From positions 2,322,149-2,386,148 of the forward strand of contig NC_033637.1 in assembly GCF_001540865.1 (NCBI RefSeq): 64,000 bases of DNA, in the 5' to 3' direction. The notes under the pieces are model-generated. The model made no database searches, was not told the origin of the DNA, and saw nothing but the letters and a program-made list of their open reading frames with translations. The position numbers were made by a program, and so were the translations under genes. Source of the stretch: Ananas comosus. Lineage: Eukaryota; Streptophyta; Magnoliopsida; Poales; Bromeliaceae. Positions 34,401 through 44,905 of this stretch are shown here, piece after piece; position 1 is the first letter of the stretch, and every line of letters starts with the position of its first letter.

Positions 34401-35114
34401 CTCAAGTAAAAAATAATTAATGTAAGTAAGCGAACTCACCAAAATTAAAAATTTCCTTCAAATCCCTTCACCACCATGGACCAAAGATAAGGGATTTAAA
34501 CAGAGAGAAAATAATTAACATTAAAATCATAATATTTTTATATAGAAAGGATATATTGGTTTAGCGTGGAAGGTATGACGAAGGAAACTCCATCTCCTTA
34601 AGAGGAGGAGATGGAGATCTACAACGAGAAAGGGAAGGGTTTGGGAAACGTTTCGAAGCGTAGAAGAGTTTCTCTTTTGGCTTTTTTGGCGTTGGAGTAG
34701 TGTGGGTTCAGATATTTTTAGTTTTTTTTTTTAAAAAAAAAAAGAAAAAGAAAAAGAGAAATTGGACCGAGTCAACGTGACAAAAACGCAGAGCAGTGAC
34801 AAGGAGAAGACGTTCCTGCATGTGCCAAGTGCACCACGTCACCCGGCGAACCGCCTGCCGTTTCATACCGCCACCGTACTACGTACACTATATAATCGTG
34901 ATTTAGCTTTACTGGACGGTGGAGATTTATGGGTTGAGCGGTCTACAGGCGACGTTGGTGGACGTGTTGATGCAACAATTCGTTAAGACCGCAAACGCCC
35001 GAGTGCGAAACGAGTCAAAGCGCAGACGCAACGAAAATCCAGCAAGGAAAGGGAAGAGAAAGGCGGTTCGGAGGAGAGAAAGACAGAGCGAAACAAACTC
35101 AACCGCATTAGCAG

Positions 35115-35745
35115 ACGGTTACGGAATGTTAGGGAAGTAGATAAGAACGACAGTGAAATAAACAAATTTGCACTCTAAATTGTTTCTATTATATATATAT
35201 ATATATCTGCATATTAGTTTACATGAACATAAAATCATAACATGCGACAAAAAAAAAAAAATGACGGGGAAGCAGATAAGGAGGATAGTGAAATGAAGCT
35301 AATTATGGCACATTGATCTTTTCAAAGTTTTGCTATACCCGCCTATAGTTTACGTGCATGTAAAATCGTAACATACGATAAAGAAATGGTGGGAAAGTAG
35401 ATAAGAAGGATAGTGAAATGAAACTAATTCTGGCAATTGATTTTGGAGCGGAAGTATCTACTTATCATGTTTATCTTCTTAAAATTTTGCTATACCAGTA
35501 TACGATTTACGTGAATGTAGAATGGCGGGGAAGCGGATAAGAAGGATAGCAATATGGCACACTACTTATCTTTTTAAAATTTTGGTATATCCGCGTATAG
35601 TTGACGTGAACATAAAATCAAAACATGTGCTAAAGAAGTGTCATGGAAGCAGATAAGAAGGATGGTAAAATGAAACGAATTTTGACATACTAATCTTTTT
35701 CAAAATTTTGTTTTACTCGCATACAGTTTTACCTGCACTGGGTGA
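35115..35745 (+). repeat. Tandem array of diverged units of about 100-150 bp
   Basis: A unit containing TT(T/G)AC(G/A)TG(A/C)A(C/T)(A/G)TA(A/G)AAT, then GG(G/A)AAG(C/T)(A/G)GATAAG(A/G)AGGATAG, then (A/T)GGCAC and TTTTGCTATACCxGC recurs about five times (near 35115, 35218, 35348, 35505 and 35603). Units differ by many substitutions and by deletions, so the array is old. It has no coding potential. Confidence 0.65.
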
Positions 35746-36423
35746 TAGAGTATATTTTAATTCTACGTACACATGGAATTCGAAAGGCATAGCAATTTCT
35801 AACTTATATGTGGCCTTTTTTGAACGCACAACCTAGTTCTCCTGAAGGGTTAAAAAAACAAGGCAAATATATAAGATAAAAAGAGAGAAAAATTATGAGA
35901 AAGTAATTTTTTTTCCGAAAAATAATTCAAAACTAGTCGAGTGTTTCTCTCTCTCTCTCTCTCTCTTTTCTTTTTTTTAAACAAGATGATACTTTTAAAT
36001 CGTTTAACACGAGTTAGTTACCACTGATGGGCTTCGTTTCTTATTTAATATACATATGAAAAAAGAGTACACTACTGATGGGCTAGCCTTTGCACTTTGA
36101 AGAATTGGTCCCATTGACAAAGAGTCATGTTGGACCCGAACATGAAAGGGCCAGGAAGAAAGAGACTGGCCCATTGAGCCCAAAATCAGTTCCTTCCCAG
36201 TGTTTGGTTTGTTCTTTAATTAGAAAATTCAGTTCTTTCTTCATAAGAAGAGAATGGGGATTTAGAAGTGATTTTCTTCGAAAAAAGCTGTAAAAACCAA
36301 AACCTGTGGAACTGGACTTTCTATAGTTTGAATGTAGAGGTACAATAATGGGGAAAAAAAAAACAGAACTCAAATCCTCTAAAAGCAAACATTTTCCGAA
36401 TACGAAACACTGTTAAGTTTCGC

Positions 36424-39400
36424 TCACGGCAAGGTAAAACCTTCTTCGAGGCACTGCATTCTCAAGTCCTCCATAAGCCCTTGCAGCATAGAAGGGTTGC
36501 TCGTGACGATGGCATCGACATGCTCGAACAGCATTCTCTGCATCGAGTCCAGGTCGTCGACGGTCCAAGCATAAATTTTCTTTCCCCTCCTGTAGTTTAA
36601 AAATAACTACATCAGAATTCTCTGCATTTTCATTGCAGAAAACGTGTTTCACCTTGACATCAAGTTAGGTAATGATAAGATTACAAACTTTTCGGGTATT
36701 GGCTTGAGCTTACGTAGAAGCAGCACAACGTAGTTCGAAAAAACAGAAACAACTTTTCGTAGATATATAGTGCATTATTTGAGCTTGGGCTTTTGGAGTT
36801 CTAAGAGATTTGTTTCAGCTGTTTGCCACAAAAAAAGCTTCAGGATCTTTGTTTGCAAAACATTTAGCTACCGTTTTGTTCTTACCTGCGCAAGACCCTT
36901 ATGAGGTCATTATCTATCAAAGGATGGTACACGCCAACAACCTTCGCACCTTTCATCCTCAGTAAGTTACTTCTAACGCCGGTTGAAGGGTCCTTCATAA
37001 CAATATAGCCAACCTATTACACGAAAAAAGGAGGACGGAGATAGATTTAAGACCTGGGTTTGTTGCAAATCAGGAAGGAGGCTATATCCAAAGAATAAAC
37101 TAGATAAATATGTTTTCTTGCACCGTGTCGTAGCAAAAGGCATGCAATTTCTACGACATTATCAGAACAATTAGCAAGCTGTTAACCTAAGAACTAAAGC
37201 ATTTATTTGGTTATTATGCCAACCGGATTTAGTTGACCATAAGTTATATTGCAAGTGAGATGGATGCCGTACCGGAACATCTTGTGATAGCTTGATTACA
37301 TCTCTTCCTATTATATCACTTTTTGCCCAAACAAGACAATTCCTGCAATGCGTCTTCTTCACCTGCCAACAAAATGATCATGATAGTATTAATCCAACTA
37401 GCTAGCATATACAAAGTTTTCTAACCGAAACAGATGAGAAAAGTCAAGTTCCTGCTGATATCATGCGCTCAGGGAATCAGTTATACCCAGTAAAGGGTTA
37501 TTTCTTCTGAAAAAATAAATCTGCCTTTGTGACTCTGTGTTGCACCCTACATCTAAGGTGCGTAAGAAATCAAGTACATAAAACTTACAACAGATAAAAT
37601 ATCAGCAGCTAACCCTTGCTCATATGATGGCGGCCCAACTTTCACATCCAGAATCACCTGCTTCACTGACTGTGATATCAACTGCACAAGTTCATAAAAT
37701 GTTTCTTAACTAAAAAAACGCAACAGCAAAATTAAGGTTGTTGCGGACTACAAGTGAAAGCAAAACAGTGTAAAAGATTTTTTGTGGGTAGTGCACTAAT
37801 TTGACTACTCAATAGAATAATTATCTTTTCTTTTTTGGGAGAATACAAAGAAGTTAACTAAAAGAAGAAAAGGAGGAATGGAGTAAAGGGAGTAAAAGAA
37901 GATGACGATAGGGAAAAGGTGCCCATACCAGTAAGGCATCCTCCAAAAAAGGAACTTCCTGATTGTGAAATTCAGGCTTCCAATGTAATCCAGCATCCAA
38001 TGCTTTTATCTACACCACAAACTAAAAGATAACCATTTAAGTATTTGCATCTTTAGTAAGTATTCTGCTCCAAACTAGATTTTATTACTCATAAGACCTG
38101 TTATTCCAAATCACGACTCACAAAGAAGGATAACTTTATTAGAGAAATGCAACAAAACACCGAAAAATCCAAACATACACCTGAAACTACTACTGTCTGC
38201 TGTCTATGATGTTCCTAAAATTAGAAACGGTCACGAATTCGATTACAATAGCCTGTTTTGCATAAAAAAAAAAAATTATATTTATAATTGAAATGAAGCA
38301 GAAAGACAAGATGTAATATCAACAGATCATAAGGACCTTTCAACCGCTAGAACTCCTTGAACGCATTGCAGTTGAGCTATCCAAGAAGTTTTAACTGCTC
38401 TATTATTATTCCCCAAACAAATTCCAGCTGAATCTCAAAGTCCAGGCTTCTATGAAACTAAATCAACTCAATTAAACACCTAATGACTCGATCAAGCGAG
38501 GTTTGAACTGCATCATTCATTTGATGGGAAGGAAAAATAATCTAACAAAGGAGCTCTGACGGAGGATGTATGTTAGATTAGCAATCAAGAGACCAAATTA
38601 ATCCATCTTAATATATCAACTTGCAAGACTTTCTCACCTCATTAATGCTCATGTACCCGACTTTCACGGTATTATTACCAGACATCCGCTGCAGATCCCT
38701 GCCTGTGTCACATAAGAATTAGGGCCAGGACATGAAAAAAGAAAAAAATATGCATATAGCAATCATAGAAATAATTCTTCATAGATAATCTGCTTAGCTT
38801 TTACAGAAAGCTTACTGTAATTTACCATGAATAATTTTCTCAAATCTTCATCTCAACACATTCCACTACTTTACCCTCAATATGATCGTTTCCTACGCCA
38901 TCATTTTTCCTTTTTGGTCCCAACAAATCCAGTTATTTATCTCTAACATTTCTAATCTTAATGATACTCTTTTCAAAAGTATCTTCTACCTCAAAACATC
39001 AACACATATCCAATTGGACTTAAAAGGGCATACACAACCCTGTCCTGCGAAGAGAGCAATATACTCCGAGCATTGAAAGTAAGTAAAGCATATCATTCCT
39101 AGTAAAAGATTCACCACTCATGAATAAATATCAAGACGACGAAAACGAAAAATACCTATCATGCAGCGCAAAGAGTCCTCCATCGGAAGAGCGCGAGACA
39201 TCTATTTCGATGCAATCCACATGAGAGCTAAGAGCGATCCGATAAGCAGCCATCTAATAACAGCATATTGTAAATTAATACACTGTACAAGAGATCCATA
39301 TCAGAGAAATACGTGTGTGGATTCATACGTACGGTATTGGGAACTCCCTTGGTGGAATCGCCCCCATGAGCGCACACAAGAGGAGGATCCGCGATCCAAC

Positions 39401-39716
39401 CGCACTTCCGCGACCGCATCTGAAGCAAAGGGAGAGATCAAAACTCCAGGGTTTCAGCAAAGAGGTTAATACGTTCCGATCGAGATTATTAGGGTTTCCA
39501 GAGGAGGAGGCGCACCTGGTGCAGTCGCTGGAGGCGGAGGTGGAAGAAGACGGGGGGGACGAGGGCGAGGAATGCGAGGAGGAGGAGGAGGCGGAAGAAT
39601 CGGTTGGAGGGGATCAAGCGAGGGAGACGAAGCTTCTTCTTCGGGGGGAAGAGGGGGAGGGGAGGAGGAGGCGGTTTCCTCCATCGCCATTGTTGGGGAA
39701 CTCGAGCTCCTCTCAT
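36424..39716 (-). CDS. GDPD4: Glycerophosphodiester phosphodiesterase, GDPD4-like
   Basis: This enzyme hydrolyses glycerophosphodiesters to glycerol-3-phosphate and an alcohol. Nine minus-strand exons: 39716-39516, 39419-39333, 39253-39156, 38698-38638, 38009-37929, 37681-37589, 37362-37273, 37013-36886, 36589-36424. All are GT-AG and in frame, giving 334 residues. The N-terminus is Pro- and Arg-rich, followed by a transmembrane anchor at about 40-58 (FFRLLLLLAFLALVPPVFF). The TIM-barrel GDPD domain follows: H85 in AHGG, E112 and D114 in CIEID, H127 in FALHDRDL, then VILDVKVGPP, YIVMKDPSTGV, AKVVGVYHPLIDND, IYAWTVDDLDSM and a final VDAIVTSNPSML. Most GDPDs have HRG where this has HGG; as I recall, the GDPD4 branch shares this. 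Length and the single membrane anchor match Arabidopsis GDPD4. Confidence 0.92.
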
Positions 39717-40580
39717 TTTTTATTTTTTATTTTTTACTTTTCGATCGATTGTTTCCCCATTTCGCGCGTCGACGAAGAATAAAGGAACGATGTGTCGGGT
39801 CCAATATGTTGTCGGGTATCGGATCCGATAAAATGGACAAGGTTAGTTAAAAAGCGCGAGAACTTTGAGCTCGAGTGCGATTGCTACATAACGGACTTGA
39901 GCTCAAGCGCAATCACTTGGTCGGTTATTGCTTACATGTGCTATTTGGGCTTAAAGCAGAGTTTAAATTTGAAACTTTTACTTCCCACTACAGTATAAAA
40001 AAATTAAACAAATTTAATAAAGAAATATACTTGGCATTTAAAAATGGAATGAATTGAATAAAAATGGTAAAGAGTTATGTAGCTCAAACACCCAATTTGA
40101 AGGTTTGTTGAGAATTCACATATTTATTTGATGCACCGATTTTAGCCGAAATAAATTAAAAATAAAAAAGATCATGCCAAAGTATGCACTGCTTTGAGCA
40201 ACATAAACAAGATACGAAGGGAGGGAGGGGTTTGAGATGTTGATGATTTTTCACCCGTACCATGTTCAAAGCCAACATAATTTTTTATAGCATTTGAAGG
40301 TTTTTATTAAGAAGCAATAACAGTTATTTTTTTTGAATTAATGTTTGGTTTTTAAAAAAATCGAAAATTTTCACCACCTCTTTAGAATTGCTACCCATCC
40401 TCGGAATTAAAATAAATATTTTACCTGCTATCAATCCTGAAAATCTTGATATACGGTTTTAATAATCCAAAATATTTTACTCATTCCCTCTCTTTTTCTT
40501 TCTTCTTTTTTGAGAAGCATTAAACTTTTTTGTACTTTTCTAAGAAACGGGTCAAATACGTTTATCTTGTCCAAAAAAAA

Positions 40581-40934
40581 GAGTAAACTTCAAATATCAT
40601 TTATGTAATCTCGCACTTTCTTACCTTAGTGTACTATAATTTAAAGCCTATCAAGTTAGCATCTTATGATTTTATATTTATCTTTTTGTTAGTTTTTTTA
40701 TTAATATTTCGTTAAATTATATACAAATAACTTCAGATACCTATCTTGGTTTATCGAATATTCACTTCAGTATCCTTTAGTTTTAACTTTGTTACTGATT
40801 TAACGAAAAAAATTAATAAAATTAATAATAAAAAAATAAAAATGAAACCACCGGGCATTTAATTGATATATTTTAATGAGTACTAAAGTGAAAAAGTATG
40901 AAACCACAGGATATGGTATTTAAAGTTTTTCCTA
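40581..40934. mobile_element. Foldback/MITE-like element B
   Basis: A second copy of the element at 1757-2177. It begins GAGTAAACTTCAAATATCAT and ends with the complement (TTTAAAGTTTTTCC), with the same CACTTTCTTACCTTAGTG...TTTAAAGCCTATCAAGTTAG sub-repeat on the left and its inverted form GAGTACTAAAGTGAAAAAG on the right. Confidence 0.55.
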
Positions 40935-41299
40935 TAAAAAGCGTAGGAAAAAATAAATAAATTTGCTATTTTCTTCTAAGATTAGAAGTATACACTTTCT
41001 TGCATGTGTTTTTGAGACTCAGGAGATGGATCTCATAATAAATAATTAGTTATTTAATTAGTTATTTATTTAACACATGTAAAGCCATAAAAAGTTTTCG
41101 TTCGTGTATGTGTGTTCCATTGTACGAATCATGTTTCCATCGCGATGATACAGGGAAATGTCCACCATGATCTATCGATGTAGTACAGCAGTAGTTGTTG
41201 ATTTTTTATTTTTTCTGAGTGGTGTGTGTTTGTGTTAAATAAAAGACCTAACAATGCTATGGGGCTGTGTAATTGTAACGTCTCAATAAAAGATTCTGA

Positions 41300-41560
41300 T
41301 TTAATAAAAAATCTCTACGCTAGTAATAACAATTAGATTTAATCATTTTGGACTGGTGGTATGAATCCAACGAATTATCATTATTAACAGGTCGGGCCGT
41401 TAATTCGTTACAATTGGTATCAAAATCGAATACCAGCCGAAAGTGAAAATAATTTTAATTAGAATATGCGAGACTCACACGCTAGTAATAGTAATTGAAC
41501 TTAAACATTTTGAGCCGGTAATTTATGTCTAACAAATTATTATTGCTACGGGGGTTGAAT
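41300..41560. repeat. Degraded retroelement-like repeat, two units
   Basis: Two units starting CTCTACGCTAGTAATAACAATTAG and CTCACACGCTAGTAATAGTAATTGA, each followed by CATTTTG(G/A)(A/G)C(T/C)GGT, share most of about 100 bp. Between them ACAATTGGTATCAAAATCGA resembles the boundary of an LTR and a tRNA-Met primer-binding site (TGGTATCAGAGC) of Ty3/gypsy-type elements. No gag-pol remains. Confidence 0.35.
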
Positions 41561-42611
41561 CGCTGCAGTAATAAATCAACAACATTAGAAGGACAGTAAT
41601 CTAGGTGAGGCAGATGCAGCAACTGCACCTAAGGTGGACATGCTATAGATGCAGAGGTCCCCGTAAAAACATTTATGGTCGAGTATGTGAGACCCCAGTC
41701 TATAAACTGCGGTCCATGGTTGTTCTACTGTTCTTCAACCAGGAATTTGTAACGGCCAGAATAATATTTAGTAATTGGCATTGCTTCTATTTGATAGTAT
41801 TCCTAGAACAATAGAAAAAGTAAAAATTACAAAATATGTCCTCTTCAATCATCTTCGAAAACGTAAGATGGTTTTACAAGCAAGCAGAATACTATGCACT
41901 TCCGTACAGGTTTCGTGAAGTTACGATGGTGAGGGCCGAATAACCAATCTAGAAGCAGCAAGAGGGTGATCATCGATAAAGCCCTGAGAAGCACATGTCA
42001 TGAGGAAAAGTCTAAGCTATCATTTTCTCCATCAAATTGTTCCCACTTCTAGGTAACTATATATGGAGAGATTCTGCGACATCTGTTTAGTACAGTGGAA
42101 TTTACGTATTTTCTCTATTAAACTTTTAATAGCCAACGTCACGAGTTCAAAATGCTAATGATTATTTTTTTAGCCAAAAATTATTCGGAAAAAGAAATTT
42201 GAAAATGATGTAGAGGTGATGGCTCTTCAAAAGCTGTACGAGAATAAGAAAAATTTCCATTATTAATTTGTTGAGAGTAAGATAGTATCAAAGCTGTTTT
42301 AAAACTGTCAAATAGCTAGATTTTAAATTTAAAACTTTAAGTATTAACTATCAAAACTCTTGTAGTTAAAATGCGTAGTTTCCCATCACTCTTTTCAAAG
42401 AAAGTCGCCGAATTTTAAAGCAGAATCTGACTCACTGATAATGCCACTCTATCCACTTCCTTGACTATTGCTTCTGCTTTTCCCAATTTAATACTCTTCG
42501 CACGTTGAAGACAACGTGCTCATTCGGGAATATTAAAAAAATAAAAATAAAAATAAAAATAAAATAAAATTCCGTACCTGATGATCCGATGAGCGAGCCA
42601 CAGGAAAAACC

Positions 42612-43694
42612 CTAGCTGGCACCACCGTTAGCGTCTTCCTCCTGTTTCCCCTTCGCTCTATGCGCCTCGACGAAACCCTTGATCTCTTCTAGAAGCTTCC
42701 CGGAATCCTCGAACTCCGGGAACACGTAGAAGGCGTGGATCGCGTTGGGGTACTCCACCAACCGCACCTCCCTCCCGCTCCCCTTGAGCGCCTCGTAGTA
42801 GCGACGTTGCCAATCTTGGAGCGGATCGAACCCTCCGATCACCACCATCGTCGGCGGGAACCCCTCGCCGAGCTCCGCCGCCGCCTCCGCCGTGCACACG
42901 TGAGCGGCCTCGTGGTTCCGATCGGCCCCCTCGGGGAGGAACGCCTTCCACAGCCAATCCGTGCGGTCCATAGACACGAGCGGCGCCCCCGCGAGGCGGA
43001 TCTCCGACTCCGTGCGCTCCTCCCCGCCGAAGAAGGGCTGGATCGCCACGAGCCCGGCGAGGCGGAGCCGATGCCAGGATCCGATTGCGGCGGAGTAGCG
43101 GCGGGCGACGTGGTGGGCGATGTTCCCGCCGGCGCTGTCGCCGGCGAGGAAGCAGCTGGAGAGGTCGGGGGCGACCCCGTCCGGGACGGCGCCGGAGCCG
43201 AGCCCGCCGGAGTCGATGAAGCGGAGGACGTCAAAGCCGTCGTCGTACTGCGCGGGGAAGCGGTGCTCCGGCGAGAGGCGGTAGTTGACGGAGGCGACGA
43301 TCGCGGGGATACGGCGGCAGATCCGGCGGCAGACGAGGTCGTAGTAGCGCGAGGCCGCGGAGAGGTAGGCGAATCCGCCGCCGTGGAAGAAGATGATGAC
43401 CGGAATCTGCCGATCGCCGGCGGCGGCGGCGGATGCGGGGGAGAAGACGCGGATCCAGAGCTTGCGGGAGGGATCGACGGTGAGATCGACGGACCGGACG
43501 CCACGGACGGGTTTAGGGTTTGCGGCGGCGCGGATGTCGAGGAAGGAGAGGAGGCGGCGGTTGAGGGTGCCGTCGGGCCGGCGAGAGGCGTCCGTGACGG
43601 CGGAGAGTACGGAGAGGGAGAGGCGGAGTTTCCACGACATCGGGGGTGACGGCGTCTTTTGACGGCGTTTGGGCGTCGGGGGCTTCTCCGCCAT
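42612..43694 (-). CDS. CXE18: Class I carboxylesterase (CXE18-like, HSL/GID1 fold)
   Basis: A single-exon, very GC-rich gene of 360 residues. It is an alpha/beta hydrolase of the plant CXE (hormone-sensitive-lipase-like) family. The oxyanion-hole motif HGGGF starts at H104, the nucleophile elbow GDSAGG places Ser at 187, the acid is D290 in GGFDPL, and the catalytic His is H320 in NAIHAFYVFPE. A triad with His intact means an active esterase rather than a GID1 gibberellin receptor, where this His is replaced. The N-terminal block SWKLRLSLSVLSAVTDASRR resembles CXE18-type proteins. The substrate is unknown. A SINE sits about 150 bp upstream of the start codon (43841-43982), within the likely promoter. 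The long antisense open frames are by-products of the GC-rich codons. Confidence 0.9.
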   Translation of the reverse strand: MAEKPPTPKRRQKTPSPPMSWKLRLSLSVLSAVTDASRRPDGTLNRRLLSFLDIRAAANPKPVRGVRSVDLTVDPSRKLWIRVFSPASAAAAGDRQIPVIIFFHGGGFAYLSAASRYYDLVCRRICRRIPAIVASVNYRLSPEHRFPAQYDDGFDVLRFIDSGGLGSGAVPDGVAPDLSSCFLAGDSAGGNIAHHVARRYSAAIGSWHRLRLAGLVAIQPFFGGEERTESEIRLAGAPLVSMDRTDWLWKAFLPEGADRNHEAAHVCTAEAAAELGEGFPPTMVVIGGFDPLQDWQRRYYEALKGSGREVRLVEYPNAIHAFYVFPEFEDSGKLLEEIKGFVEAHRAKGKQEEDANGGAS

Positions 43695-43840
43695 TGTTGG
43701 TGGCTTCGGAGATGGGGGCTCGATGCTTCTCGAGAGAGATAGATAAAGAGAGAGGAAAACGTGAGCAGTGACAACGAGTAGAGGGAGAGGCGGGAGGAAA
43801 TAACAAAAAGACGTAAGCTGGTCCCCTTACGAAATTATTA

Positions 43841-43982
43841 TTATTTTTTTTAAAAAAAATAGGTAGCGTTCTACTAGCTTCATTTATTTTATTTATAAAT
43901 AAATTTAATTTAAAATGTGAATCAATTAGGATTCGAATTTGGGTCTCAGGTGCCAACCACCAAGCCCAAGGACAGCCAGTCT
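43841..43982 (-). repeat. SINE copy with perfect 16-bp target duplication
   Basis: The copy is inverted: the T-rich tail is at the left and the tRNA-like head at the right. CCTTACGAAATTATTA is found at 43825-43840 and again at 43983-43998. On the minus strand it reads GGCTGTCCTTGGGCTTGGTG, then AAATTCGAATCCTAATTGAT (B box) and the usual 3' module with GCTACCTAT. It is recent enough to keep an intact duplication. Confidence 0.85.
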
Positions 43983-44046
43983 CCTTACGAAATTATTAGC
44001 TGGACTGAGCAGGGATTTAGGTGGGATTGCAGTAGGATTACATTAT

Positions 44047-44701
44047 GGGTGCGTTTGGTTCGCATTATGAAAGATTACTAGGAATAAAAGATATCCGAGA
44101 ATCTTATTCCTATTCATCCTATTACTAAGAATGTGGAATTCCTGTGTTTGGTTCGCACGGTAATATTAATTAGTCATATTATTTAATATTACAAAAAATA
44201 TACAATTTATTTATTTATTTATTTATTTTTAAATAATGTTACCAAAAGTTTAAACATTTTTTTAGAAAAGAGAGAGAGAGTATAAGTTAGAGAGAGAGAT
44301 AGCATAATTAAAAAAATAGAAAGAAAAATATAGTCGAAATTAGAGGGAGTGAGAGAGTTGAAATTTTAGAAAGAGAGAGAGAGAAAGCTTAGTTTAGAGA
44401 GAGAAAAAAAAGTTTAGAGAGAGATATAAGGTTAGAGTGTAAAGAAAAATAATATCAATTAGCCGGCGGGTATGAAGAAAGAAAAAGATTAGACATATTA
44501 TGATTACCCCAATCCATTAATATGAGGATACCCACCCCCCTCAAAGGAATGAGATTAGTACTTTGGGGTGAATCTTATTCCCAAGTGAATCCAATATTAC
44601 CAAATAGATTACTTAGTGCGTTTAGCCAAACACCGTCATATTTTTTTATTCCCATTGAATTACTAGTAATCTTTAAAAGATAGCGCAAACCAAACGCACC
44701 C
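44047..44701. mobile_element. Non-autonomous TIR element, GGGTGCGTTTGG ends
   Basis: The left end GGGTGCGTTTGGTTCGC and the right end, read in reverse complement, GGGTGCGTTTGGTTTGCGC are inverted repeats. Similarity continues inward through AAAGATTACTAG. The element is about 655 bp with an AGAGAG-rich middle and no ORF. Flanking TAT on both sides could be a 3-bp duplication. This end sequence is common among plant hAT/PIF-like MITEs; the superfamily is not certain. Confidence 0.65.
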
Positions 44702-44702
44702 T

Positions 44703-44905
44703 ATGTGTAGTGAGAAACGACGATAAAAAAATATTATATTTATTTTCGTACGTAATATTATTTTTTTGTATATTACGGTTAGTCGATTACGATATATTTT
44801 TTGCGATTTTATTGAAGAACATAAAAATATATCTTTATATATTTTTTTTCAATTTTATTCTATCTAATAGTGTTAGATAAATCTCAATATCAAAACTTAA
44901 CTTAT
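44703..44905. repeat. Dispersed repeat, second copy of 15780-16045
   Basis: It aligns with the repeat near 15.8 kb without the SINE insertion, which shows the empty site (TCTAATAGTGTTAGATAAAT). Confidence 0.55.

Larger units (their letters stand above)
32424..36423. other. Intergenic between VQ and GDPD genes
   Basis: Nucleotides 32424-32560 are the VQ promoter and leader with a TA-rich motif near 32490. A stretch at about 32650-32900 contains CCCC/GGGG-poor foldback-like sequence ending in GAACCAAACGGTACC. Splice-like signals on the minus strand occur at 33310, 33450 and 34440 (see findings). A (TA)n tract is at 34369-34399. Tandem units fill 35115-35745. Nucleotides 35945-35968 are a CT run. 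No complete coding gene is visible. Confidence 0.5.
39717..42611. other. Intergenic between GDPD and carboxylesterase genes
   Basis: The first 150 bp is the GDPD promoter. A foldback element lies at 40581-40934. A degraded retrotransposon-like segment with two related units lies at 41300-41560. Nucleotides 41600-42540 show no supported feature. The last 70 bp is carboxylesterase 3' UTR. Confidence 0.5.

Noticed and set aside
39315..39850. Long + strand frames over the first GDPD exons
   Set aside because: They are antisense to GDPD exons 1-2 and rich in Glu/Gly from GAG repeats; the minus-strand exons splice into a complete enzyme.
42735..43649. 304-codon open frame on the + strand
   Set aside because: It is antisense to the carboxylesterase, whose frame has an intact catalytic triad. 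The antisense frame is open only because of GC-rich third positions and has no domain signature.
42839..43774. 311-codon frame overlapping the carboxylesterase in another frame
   Set aside because: Low-complexity Ser/Pro/Arg composition typical of a shifted frame of a GC-rich gene.
44047..44701. LTR retrotransposon fragment
   Set aside because: The ends are inverted, not direct, repeats and there is no primer-binding site or polypurine tract.
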